DNA of 5,294 nucleotides, taken from NCBI GenBank assembly GCA_934667465.1, contig CAKUMG010000502.1, positions 1 through 5,294 of the forward strand, written 5' to 3'. The notes under the pieces were generated by a model. The model saw only the letters and a list, made by a program, of their open reading frames with translations, made no database searches and was not told the origin of the DNA. Shown in pieces: positions 1-4,781 of this stretch. Source of the stretch: an uncultured Actinoplanes sp. GTDB taxonomy: Bacteria; Actinomycetota; Actinomycetes; Mycobacteriales; Micromonosporaceae. The first letter of the stretch is position 1. Every line of letters begins with the position of its first letter. The position numbers and the translations under genes are program-made.

Positions 1-328
1 GCGCCCGTACGGGCAGGGATTGCTTGAGCACCCACTGGGTCCACGCGTTGACGTGCTTGCGGGTGAAGTGGAGCAGTTGCTTGGCCCAGGCGAACTCGAC
101 GGCCCAGATGGCCAGGCCGAGGATGACGATCGCCCAGCCGGGGCCGGGGAACGGGATCAGGATGATGCCGACGATCACGACGATCGTGCCGAGGACGCCG
201 ACACCGATCTTCAGAGCCAGGCGGCCGGTCGGGTTGGCGCGGATCCGATCCAGGACGCCCAGGGGCGAATGGGGCCCGTGGTGCGGCCGGGGGGCCTGGG
301 AATCGGTCACCGGGTCAGTTGGGGGCAT
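1..328 (-). CDS. PGPGW (TIGR02611) family small membrane protein, C-terminus off the left edge
   Basis: The minus-strand frame starting at ATG 328-326 stays open to the left edge and gives 109 residues. After a Pro/His-rich cytosol-like N-terminus (residues 1-35) there are two hydrophobic segments, about 37-58 and 65-82, joined by the diagnostic loop PFPGPGW (59-65). This hairpin of two membrane segments around PGPGW defines the TIGR02611/PF09656 family of actinobacterial membrane proteins, whose function is unknown. A basic and aromatic stretch (KQLLHFTRKHVNAW) follows the second segment, as is usual in the family. The remaining C-terminus lies outside the window. In-frame GTG codons at 337 and 343 are alternative starts. 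I chose ATG because GAAAG lies 9 bases upstream of it. The gene is divergent from the ssgB-like gene. Family assignment is confident; cellular role is unknown. Confidence 0.85.
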   Translation of the reverse strand, partial: MPPTDPVTDSQAPRPHHGPHSPLGVLDRIRANPTGRLALKIGVGVLGTIVVIVGIILIPFPGPGWAIVILGLAIWAVEFAWAKQLLHFTRKHVNAWTQWVLKQSLPVRA

Positions 329-646
329 CTCGTTCACTTTCACGGCAGAGATCTCGGGTTCCCGCTCATTTCATCCCCCAGTGTTCCTCGCCCCCGTCAC
401 TACCCGGGAGGAATGGACGTTACCGGAGTAAGTCAACTGCTGGACCACCCGACGCCGGGCGGAACCGGGTACTTGGGCAGAACTGGACAAGATACCGTTT
501 ATCGGCTCTCCTCGAGACCTAATCGGAACCGTCTTCCCACTACTGGGTGAGATCAGCGTATGGCGGAGCGTAATGACAGGGATCACCTGAGTATGGGAAA
601 CGCGGGGTTCAACCAGCCCCGCAGCGGTGCCGGGGGGAGTTCGTCC
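329..646. promoter_or_regulatory. Divergent intergenic region between the PGPGW gene and ssgB
   Basis: This 318-bp spacer must carry promoters for both flanking genes, since they are transcribed away from each other. Its base composition is visibly less GC-rich than the genes, especially around 420-540. I could not identify a convincing -35/-10 pair for either direction. A GGGTAC box at 467-472 resembles the -10 of stress-sigma promoters, but no GTTT element lies at the right distance upstream. No RNA gene or credible small ORF was seen. Confidence 0.4.
602..639 (+). promoter_or_regulatory. ssgB leader: hairpin followed by strong ribosome binding site
   Basis: GCGGGG (602-607) can pair with CCCCGC (617-622) around a 9-base loop. 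Ten bases later comes GGGGGGAG (632-639), an unusually G-rich Shine-Dalgarno sequence 7 bases before ATG 647. This site decides the start over the upstream in-frame ATGs at 560 and 593. The CCCC of the hairpin's 3' arm could alternatively pair with the G-run of the ribosome binding site, so a structural switch is conceivable but unproven. Confidence 0.5.
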
Positions 647-1078
647 ATGAGTACCATTCGTCCAACGACCGTCGAGGTCGAAACATCGCTGCGGCTCGTA
701 GCGCCTGATGCCACGGCCCTGCCCGTGCGTGCCAGTCTGCGGTACGACCCAGCCGACCCGTACGCGGTTCACGTGTTGTTCCATGCAGAATCAGCCGGTG
801 GGGAAGCCGTGAGCTGGTCCTTCGCACGGGAACTGCTCGTGACCGGGCTCGATGAGCCGGCGGGCATCGGGGACGTCCGGGTGTGGCCGTGGGCCACGCC
901 GCGGGGCGACTTCGTGGCCCTGGCGCTGTCGTCACCCGACGGCAACGCCCTGTTCGAAGTGCCCCGCAGTGTCCTCGTCCGCTTCCTGCGGCGCACCTAT
1001 GTCGTGGTGCCGCGCGGCCGGGAGTCCGATCACCTGGACGTGGACGCCGCGGTCAACCGGTTGCTCGCCGGCCGGTAG
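647..1078 (+). CDS. ssgB: SsgB-like SsgA-family sporulation/cell-division protein
   Basis: This gene encodes a 143-residue protein, close to the usual ~135-145 residues of SsgA-like proteins (SALPs). Hallmarks run throughout: LPVRASLRYDPADPYAVHVLFH near residues 24-45, the WSFARELL segment, the GDVRVWP motif, an ALSSPDGNALFEVP stretch, and a FLRRTYVVVPRG segment before an acidic C-terminus. In Streptomyces SsgB marks division sites in aerial hyphae and recruits FtsZ together with SsgA. A similar cytoplasmic, septum-directed role is inferred here. The start at 647 is set by a strong ribosome binding site; upstream in-frame ATGs (560, 593) have none and would add a low-complexity tail. A strong terminator follows, so the gene is probably monocistronic. 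In S. coelicolor ssgB depends on sigma-H; I did not find a clear matching promoter. The exact paralogue (SsgB rather than another SALP) is likely but not certain. Confidence 0.9.
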   Translation: MSTIRPTTVEVETSLRLVAPDATALPVRASLRYDPADPYAVHVLFHAESAGGEAVSWSFARELLVTGLDEPAGIGDVRVWPWATPRGDFVALALSSPDGNALFEVPRSVLVRFLRRTYVVVPRGRESDHLDVDAAVNRLLAGR

Positions 1079-1112
1079 GAACCAACGCTCGACGGTCACA
1101 AAGGGATTTTCG

Positions 1113-1157
1113 GGGCGACCCGCGTGGATACTGCCGGTCCACGCGGGTCGCCCTTTT
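1113..1157 (+). terminator. Intrinsic terminator of ssgB
   Basis: A perfect 16-bp stem pairs 1113-1128 (GGGCGACCCGCGTGGA) with 1138-1153 around a 9-base loop and is followed at once by TTTT (1154-1157). It lies 35 bases after the ssgB stop codon. This is the clearest terminator in the window and should isolate ssgB from the AraC gene. Confidence 0.92.
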
Positions 1158-1180
1158 CCGTACGAAAGAGAAGTCTTTTT

Positions 1181-1226
1181 TGTCCGTGGGAATGTCCGAA
1201 TTTCCGGTCTGTCTGTCGGAACTCCG
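1181..1226 (+). promoter_or_regulatory. Putative AraC-type operator: direct half-sites 21 bp apart
   Basis: TGTCCGAATTTCCG (1193-1206) and TGTCGGAACTCCG (1214-1226) are imperfect direct repeats whose starts are 21 bp apart, about two helical turns. A shorter TGTCCG also occurs at 1181. Direct half-sites with this spacing are how AraC itself binds araI. The position, 56-90 bp before the AraC-family gene, suggests autoregulation. This is inference from spacing and position only. Confidence 0.35.
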
Positions 1227-1268
1227 CTGACCTCGGGATCCGGGCGTGCATCGCTGGTCACGGCCCGA

Positions 1269-1274
1269 TAGGTT
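1269..1274 (+). promoter_or_regulatory. Candidate -10 hexamer for leaderless AraC-family gene
   Basis: TAGGTT fits the actinobacterial -10 pattern TANNNT and ends 7 bases before ATG 1282, so transcription would begin at or next to the start codon. No Shine-Dalgarno sequence precedes this ATG. No good -35 element is visible. Confidence 0.45.
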
Positions 1275-1281
1275 CGCCACG

Positions 1282-2205
1282 ATGGTCACCACCGCGCAGC
1301 GCCTCGCCAGGCCCGCACCCGCCCCCCAGTGGGCGGGCGTCGGCACCTGCACGCTGTCCGTGACCGAGCTGGCCGCCGGCGCCCCGCAGCCCCTCCGGCT
1401 GCCGTACCACCTGCTGGCCCTGACCACGGCCGGTCACGGCACCGTCGAGATCGATTTCGCCGGCCATGCGTGCCGGCCCGGGACCCTGCTCTGGGTCCGT
1501 CCCGGCCAGGCCGTGCGGTTCGGCGCCGAGCCCGGCCTGGACGCCGGCATCGTCACCTGGGAGCCGGGGCTGCTCGACGCCGCCGAGGTGTCCGGCATCC
1601 CCGTCGACGACCTGCCCGGCCCCACCCGATGGCAGCTGGCCGGCGAGGACGAGGATGCGGTGATCACCGAGGTGGCGCAGCTGAGCGTCGACTGCGCCCG
1701 GCACGCCTCGGGGCCGATCGCCGCGGGCCTGCTCCGGCACCAGCTCGCCGTGCTGCTGCTCCGGATCGCCCTGCTCACCTCCGCCGACGGTCACACGGCC
1801 GTCTCGGGTCCCGAGGCGCGCACGTTCGCCCAGTTCCGGCGCGATCTCGAGGACGGGCACCCGGCCAGCCGGCGCGTGGAGGACTACGCGGCGCGGATCG
1901 GATGCTCCGTGCGTACGCTCACCCGGGCGAGCCTCGCCGTCACCGGCCGCACCGCCAAGCAGGTCGTCGACGATCGCGTGGCCTTGGAGGCGCGGCGCCT
2001 GCTCGCCTGCACGGACGAGTCGGTCGCGGAGATCGGCCGCCGGCTCGGCTTCGGCGAGCCGACCAACTTCGGGCGCTTCTTCCACCGCGAGGTCGGTCTG
2101 AGCCCCGGCGCGTTCCGTGGTGCCGCCGCCGGCTCGCCCGCCGTCGACGGCACCGGTCCGGCGCTGGGCACCCGCATCCCGGCGCAGCGGCTCGGCGCCG
2201 ACTGA
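1282..2205 (+). CDS. AraC-family transcriptional regulator with N-terminal cupin-like sensor
   Basis: The predicted protein has 307 residues, typical of two-domain AraC/XylS regulators. Residues ~35-100 resemble the AraC-type cupin (beta-rich HLLALTTAGHGTVEI, then RPGTLLWVRPGQAVRFG). A helical linker follows at ~145-190. The C-terminal double helix-turn-helix spans ~195-280: VEDYAARIGCSVRTLTR is the first HTH, and SVAEIGRRLGFGEPTNFGRFFHREVGLSPGAFR carries the family signature. It should bind DNA as a regulator responding to a small ligand, which the sequence does not identify. ATG 1282 is preferred over an in-frame GTG at 1246 because of the correctly placed -10 hexamer; the GTG has no ribosome binding site. 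No enzyme or transporter gene adjoins it on the same strand, so its target is unknown. The last ~25 residues are an Ala/Gly/Pro-rich tail outside the HTH. Confidence 0.9.
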   Translation: MVTTAQRLARPAPAPQWAGVGTCTLSVTELAAGAPQPLRLPYHLLALTTAGHGTVEIDFAGHACRPGTLLWVRPGQAVRFGAEPGLDAGIVTWEPGLLDAAEVSGIPVDDLPGPTRWQLAGEDEDAVITEVAQLSVDCARHASGPIAAGLLRHQLAVLLLRIALLTSADGHTAVSGPEARTFAQFRRDLEDGHPASRRVEDYAARIGCSVRTLTRASLAVTGRTAKQVVDDRVALEARRLLACTDESVAEIGRRLGFGEPTNFGRFFHREVGLSPGAFRGAAAGSPAVDGTGPALGTRIPAQRLGAD

Positions 2206-2215
2206 CCCCTCTTTC

Positions 2216-2290
2216 CGTACGCGGCTCCGCGCGCTCGTGGCAGATCAACCCCGTCATCTCGTACGGGGCTCCGCGCGCTCGCGGTAGATC
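2216..2290. repeat. 31-bp imperfect direct repeat, two copies, 44-bp period
   Basis: Copies at 2216-2246 and 2260-2290 match at 28 of 31 positions; both share CGTACG/CGTACGG, GGCTCCGCGCGCTCG and AGATC. They lie just after the AraC-family stop codon. CCCCGT (2249-2254) and ACGGGG (2263-2268) between and within the copies could form a small hairpin without a T tract. Function is unknown: it may be a dispersed genomic repeat, a binding-site pair, or a weak terminator region. Confidence 0.7.
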
Positions 2291-2455
2291 GCCAGCTCAC
2301 GACGGCCGCGCCGGGCGCCGTTCCCCGCGTGCGCGACACCCTCGGCACGCGACTGTCACCCGTACGAGTCGATTGTGCGACCGTCGATTCACTCTCCGTG
2401 ATGCCCGAATACCCATAGTTCCCGGGGTGCGCGAGGGATACGAGCATGGACGGGG

Positions 2456-2461
2456 CAGAAT
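2456..2461 (+). promoter_or_regulatory. Candidate -10 hexamer for leaderless Rrf2-family gene
   Basis: CAGAAT ends 6 bases before GTG 2468 and resembles the actinobacterial -10 (TANNNT with C at the first position). No Shine-Dalgarno sequence lies upstream of the start. This favours a leaderless transcript beginning at GTG 2468, with the GTG at 2465 less likely. Confidence 0.45.
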
Positions 2462-2467
2462 GGGGTG

Positions 2468-2923
2468 GTGCAGATCTCCGCGCGTGGCGACTACGCGGTG
2501 CGGGCGGCGCTGAGCCTCGCCAACGCCTACCCGGCCCTGATGTCCGCCCAGGCCATCGCCCAGGACCAGGACATGCCCCGGAAGTTCCTCGAGGCAGTCC
2601 TCGCCGACCTGCGCCGCGCCGGGGTGGTCCGAGCCCAGCGCGGCGCCGAAGGCGGCTACACGCTGTCACAGCACCCGCGGGACGTGACGATCGGTCAGAT
2701 CCTGCGCGCGGTCGACGGGCCGCTCGCCGGGGTCCGCGGCCTGCGGCCGGAGGAGACTCGCTATTCGGGCGCGGCCGAGAACCTGCCGAACCTCTGGGTC
2801 GCCGTACGCTCCGCCGTGCGCGAAGTCGTCGACGAGGTGAGCCTGGCGGAGCTGCTCAGCGGGCGGATGCCGGCGCACGTCCGCAAGCTCACGACCCGCC
2901 CGGACGCCTGGCAGCCCCGCTGA
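2468..2923 (+). CDS. Rrf2-family transcriptional regulator, cysteine-free
   Basis: This 151-residue protein starts with the classic Rrf2 opening QISARGDYAVRAALSLA (residues 2-18). A winged helix-turn-helix follows: SAQAIAQDQDMPRKFLEAVLADLRRAGVV (26-54) holds the recognition helix, and RGAEGGY (58-64) is the family's wing signature. The C-terminal part (RYSGAAENLPNLWVAVRSAVREVVDEVSLAELLSG) is the usual dimerisation helix region. IscR, NsrR and similar members bind an Fe-S cluster through three cysteines; this protein has no cysteine at all, so it cannot sense redox or NO that way. It belongs with the actinobacterial cluster-less subgroup, whose signal is unknown. The start could be the adjacent GTG at 2465. 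It sits alone between repeat-bearing spacers, and its own upstream region is the likeliest target. Confidence 0.9.
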   Translation: MQISARGDYAVRAALSLANAYPALMSAQAIAQDQDMPRKFLEAVLADLRRAGVVRAQRGAEGGYTLSQHPRDVTIGQILRAVDGPLAGVRGLRPEETRYSGAAENLPNLWVAVRSAVREVVDEVSLAELLSGRMPAHVRKLTTRPDAWQPR

Positions 2924-3000
2924 CTGTCCGCCCCTGAGCCGGATCGCGCTGCGCGTCCTGGTCCGCGTGCGCCGCGCCCGGCATGCTGCTCTGGGGCGCC

Positions 3001-3104
3001 GCGCGGACGTGCTGCCCTCGGACGCTGCGCGGACGTGCTGCCCTCGGACGCTGCGCCGACGTGCTGCCCTCGGACGCTGCGCCGACGTGCTGCCCTTTGG
3101 GCGT
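3001..3104. repeat. 26-bp tandem repeat, four copies plus a decayed one upstream
   Basis: Copies lie at 3001-3026, 3027-3052, 3053-3078 and 3079-3104. The first two are identical, the third differs by one base (GCGCCGAC for GCGCGGAC), and the fourth is decayed at its right end. Each carries the core GACGTGCTGCCCT. A further degenerate copy is detectable at about 2975-3000 (16 of 26 matches). The near-identity of the central copies and the decay at the edges suggest expansion by slippage or unequal exchange. Confidence 0.92.
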
Positions 3105-3182
3105 CGCGCCGGCACGCGATCTCGGTTCGGCGCGCGGCTCCCACTCAGATGGGCGGGCGTTCATTTCCGGACAGGCGAGTCG

Positions 3183-3213
3183 GCCCGCCGCCGGGATCAT
3201 CGCCGCGGCGGGC
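3183..3213. other. GC-rich hairpin, possible T-less terminator
   Basis: GCCCGCCGC (3183-3191) pairs perfectly with GCGGCGGGC (3205-3213) around a 13-base loop. No T tract follows. It could stop read-through from the Rrf2 side before the DUF4236-type gene, since many actinobacterial terminators lack a U tract, or it could simply reflect GC-rich sequence. Confidence 0.4.
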
Positions 3214-3295
3214 GCGCAGTGATGCGTACGAGTTTCAGAAAATCGGTCATCGGGAACTTCCATCGCACCTGGCGCTTCCACGGAAGGATCCCCCG

Positions 3296-3481
3296 ATGGG
3301 CATTCAGTACCGCAGCCGCAAGAAGTTCGGCCCGCTGATCCTGAACTTCACCCAGAACGGTTTCTCGTCCTGGTCCATCAAGATCGGTCGCTGGTCCTGG
3401 AACTCGAAGGCCAAGGCGCACCGCGTCGACCTTCCCGGCCCGCTGTCGTGGAAGCAGGACAAGTCCTCCAGCCGTTCGTGA
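3296..3481 (+). CDS. Small DUF4236-type protein
   Basis: This 61-residue basic protein (12 Lys/Arg, 2 Asp) matches the short N-terminal module DUF4236 in layout: MG-aromatic-R-x-R/K at the start, a GPLILNFTQNGFSSWSIKIG core (residues 12-31) corresponding to the family's P-x-x-x-x-N-x-(S/T)-x-x-G-x-S-x-S-x-x-x-G pattern, then WSWN and a closing RVDLPGP (43-49). It has four tryptophans and no signal peptide or membrane segment. DUF4236 has no known function; the module occurs alone or in front of other domains, and here it stands alone. GGAAGGA (3282-3288) lies 7 bases before ATG 3296, so the start is firm despite a longer open frame upstream. Codon third positions are a little less GC-biased than in the neighbours. 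Hairpins and a terminator follow, so it is a single-gene unit. Confidence 0.82.
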   Translation: MGIQYRSRKKFGPLILNFTQNGFSSWSIKIGRWSWNSKAKAHRVDLPGPLSWKQDKSSSRS

Positions 3482-3489
3482 CGGCCACC

Positions 3490-3513
3490 GCCCGCCCGCG
3501 TCATCGGGCGGGC
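3490..3513 (+). terminator. Hairpin after the DUF4236-type gene
   Basis: GCCCGCCCG (3490-3498) pairs with CGGGCGGGC (3505-3513) around the 6-base loop CGTCAT, 8 bases after the stop codon. No T tract follows. It probably assists the stronger terminator just downstream or protects the mRNA 3' end. Confidence 0.55.
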
Positions 3514-3535
3514 AGGCACCAGCGCAGTACTTCTT

Positions 3536-3574
3536 AGCCGGCCGGGCCCCAGGCCCCGGCCGGCTCGCGCTTTT
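3536..3574 (+). terminator. Intrinsic terminator of the DUF4236-type gene
   Basis: An 11-bp stem pairs AGCCGGCCGGG (3536-3546) with CCCGGCCGGCT (3555-3565) around an 8-base loop, followed after five bases by TTTT (3571-3574). The short run of T after a GC-rich stem fits an intrinsic terminator. It lies between convergent genes. Confidence 0.75.
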
Positions 3575-3600
3575 CCCGGCCCGGTTCGCGCCGGCCCGCC

Positions 3601-3756
3601 GCCTGTGGACAACGTCGTCGGCACGGCGGCGCGCGGGTCTACGATCCCGGGTGGGGGCGGCCGGAGGCCGGGCGGGCAGCGGCCTGTGGACAACCCGGCC
3701 AGCACGCGGGCCCGCCGTTCTACGATCCCGGGTGGGGGCGGCCGGAGGCCGGGCGG
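3601..3756. repeat. Two 75-bp direct repeats, each with a DnaA box, 81-bp period
   Basis: Copies lie at 3601-3675 and 3682-3756. Each begins with GCCTGTGGACAAC, then has a variable GC-rich middle of about 24 bases, then 38 identical bases at 3638-3675 and 3719-3756. The identical part starts TCTACGATCCCGGGTGGGGG and contains the small inverted repeat CGGCCGGAGGCCG. TGTGGACAA (3604-3612 and 3685-3693) is the exact complement of TTGTCCACA, the DnaA box consensus of Streptomyces and mycobacteria; both copies have the same orientation. TACGAT in each copy resembles a -10 hexamer, but TGGACA lies 28 bases upstream, too far for a -35. The block lies between the DUF4236 terminator and the 3' end of the TcmP-like gene. 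Confidence 0.88.
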
Positions 3757-3774
3757 CGGGGCGAAGGATCGGGG

Positions 3775-4680
3775 TCAGCCGGCTGGGGTGATGAGGACGT
3801 CGCCGCCGAGGCGGCCGTGGTCGGGGGTCCGGGTGACCGTGCCGGCGTCGATCAGGGTGTGGAGGACTCGGGTGGCGTCGGCCGCGCGGTAGACCGTCTC
3901 CGTGGTGGCGAAGGTGCGCAGGTCGGTCACCGTGGCCGGGCCGGAGCGGGCCAGGCGGGCGAGGATTTCGCGGCGCAAAGGGCCCGGGTGCGGGTTGAGG
4001 GTGATGTCGATCTGGTGCCGGTCCGGGTCGCCCGGGTCGCGGTAGCGGACGCCCGCGTACTCGTCGACGTCCCAGAGCAGGTCCTTGAACGCGTCGAGGC
4101 TGCGGCCCAGCGAGGTCGCGTACATCATGATCTCGCCGGGGTCGTCCGAGACCGCCAGTTCGACCGCGGCGACCAGCGGGAAGCCGGCGTCGCGCAGGGC
4201 CGCGCGGAAGTCCGCCGCGGACGAACCGGCGGGCAGCACCACGATCGCCTCGGCGGGCTTGCCCGCGTGCAGGGCCGCCGTCGTGGCCGGGCTGGGCGGT
4301 CCGGCCGCGGCCGCGGCATCCAGGAAGATCAGCGACGGTACGCCCGCAGCACCGGCCGCCTTCAGCGCCACGCCCAGCCGCTCCTCGGTGCCGCCCCCGA
4401 TCGTGTGGACGGTGAGCCCGGCCGCCGGGGGCAGGCCGCCGAGCCGGGCCGCCACCCCGGCCGTGTCCGCGCCGACCGCGACCATCGTCAGCTCCCGGCC
4501 CCTGACCAGGTCGGACTGCTCGGTGAACACGCGCAGCGCCGCCTCGGCCAGCCCCGGGTCCGCATCGGCGTATCCGTGCACATAGGTCGCCCGGCGGGCC
4601 CGGTGCAGCGCGGCGGGTGCCCAGTTCTCCAGATGGCGGACCAGGATCTCGCGCTTGACAGCGGCGGCGGCGGTAGTCAT
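3775..4680 (-). CDS. Divergent TcmP-like protein (three-Cys-motif partner family), motifs eroded
   Basis: This 301-residue protein follows the layout of TcmP proteins, a methyltransferase-like family found beside three-Cys-motif (phage Gp37/Gp68-like) proteins. The N-terminal KREILVRHLENW (9-20) matches the family opening. YVHGYADADPG (33-43) stands where members have Y-I-D-G-F-A-G-P-G, and FLDAAAAAG (119-127) where they have F-I-D-P-F-G. ATSLGRSLDAFKDLLWDVD (188-206) corresponds to the conserved T-N-H-x-x-G-x-x-x-M-K-D-x-M-W-x-V-D block. Residues ~234-300 form a winged-helix-like tail (LRREILARL, TTETVYRAADATRVLHTLIDAG). Loss of the Asp/Gly/Pro residues suggests it no longer binds SAM or catalyses methyl transfer; this is inference. 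No three-Cys partner gene lies in the window. ATG 4680 is chosen because TAGAAC lies 7 bases upstream as a possible leaderless -10; an in-frame ATG at 4719 lacks support. It is divergent from the TPR gene. Confidence 0.6.
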   Translation of the reverse strand: MTTAAAAVKREILVRHLENWAPAALHRARRATYVHGYADADPGLAEAALRVFTEQSDLVRGRELTMVAVGADTAGVAARLGGLPPAAGLTVHTIGGGTEERLGVALKAAGAAGVPSLIFLDAAAAAGPPSPATTAALHAGKPAEAIVVLPAGSSAADFRAALRDAGFPLVAAVELAVSDDPGEIMMYATSLGRSLDAFKDLLWDVDEYAGVRYRDPGDPDRHQIDITLNPHPGPLRREILARLARSGPATVTDLRTFATTETVYRAADATRVLHTLIDAGTVTRTPDHGRLGGDVLITPAG

Positions 4681-4781
4681 AACTTGTGTTCTACAGTGTG
4701 CCGCTTCCGAGCAGCACACGCCCTGTCATGAAACTCGCGAGGACTTGTACCTAGGGTGTCCGAACAGACACTATGGGGCAC
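4681..4781. promoter_or_regulatory. Divergent promoter region of the TcmP-like and TPR genes, with operator-like inverted repeat
   Basis: For the plus-strand gene, TTGTAC (4745-4750) and CACTAT (4769-4774) are 18 bases apart, with CACTAT ending 7 bases before GTG 4782. The inverted repeat GTGTCCGAACAGACAC (4756-4771, 5-bp arms, 6-base centre) fills the spacer and touches the -10, a typical repressor position. For the minus-strand gene, TAGAAC (4693-4688) ends 7 bases before ATG 4680. Neither gene has a Shine-Dalgarno sequence. The alternative -10 TAGGGT (4752-4757) is also possible. Confidence 0.45.

Larger units (their letters stand above)
2924..3295. other. Non-coding spacer with tandem repeat and hairpin
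   Basis: This 372-bp stretch separates the Rrf2-family and DUF4236-type genes. Frames on both strands are open across it, but they are made of repeat-derived low-complexity peptide. The 26-bp repeat unit is not a multiple of three and shifts frame with each copy, so I call no gene here. The promoter of the DUF4236-type gene should lie in the less GC-rich stretch around 3220-3280; no clear -35/-10 pair was seen. Confidence 0.6.

Noticed and set aside
467..472. GGGTAC as the -10 of a sigma-H type ssgB promoter
   Set aside because: No GTTT-like -35 lies 14-17 bases upstream, and the leader would be about 170 bases; the match is too weak to annotate.
602..622. tRNA T-arm-like sequence (GCGGGGTTCAACC...)
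   Set aside because: There is no acceptor, D or anticodon arm around it; it is only a hairpin in the ssgB leader.
560..646. N-terminal extension of the ssgB-like protein from ATG 560 or 593
   Set aside because: These starts lack ribosome binding sites, the extension is low complexity and unlike SALPs, and ATG 647 has a strong site and gives the normal family length.
1192..1230. 12-codon ORF (ATG TCC GAA ... CGC TGA) upstream of the AraC-family gene, a possible leader peptide
   Set aside because: It has no ribosome binding site or -10 at the right distance, and its sequence is better explained by the direct half-sites it overlaps.
1246..1281. GTG 1246 as start of the AraC-family gene
   Set aside because: No ribosome binding site precedes it, and the -10 hexamer TAGGTT at 1269-1274 would lie inside the coding sequence.
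1258..2085. 275-codon open frame on the minus strand opposite the AraC-family gene
   Set aside because: It is a shadow produced by GC-rich codon bias; the plus-strand product is a full, recognisable AraC regulator and the minus product matches nothing I know.
2967..3338. Open frames on both strands across the 26-bp tandem repeats, as a possible repeat protein
   Set aside because: The unit is not a multiple of three, the peptides are Arg/Ala/Cys-rich low complexity, and no start has a ribosome binding site.
3651..3783. Leaderless GTG ORF beginning after TACGAT in the first DnaA-box repeat
   Set aside because: It is about 45 codons, is composed of repeat sequence read in shifted frames, and resembles no protein.
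4404..4412. TGTGGACGG inside the TcmP-like gene as a third DnaA box
   Set aside because: It matches at only 7 of 9 positions, lies in coding sequence, and is about 700 bp from the repeat pair.
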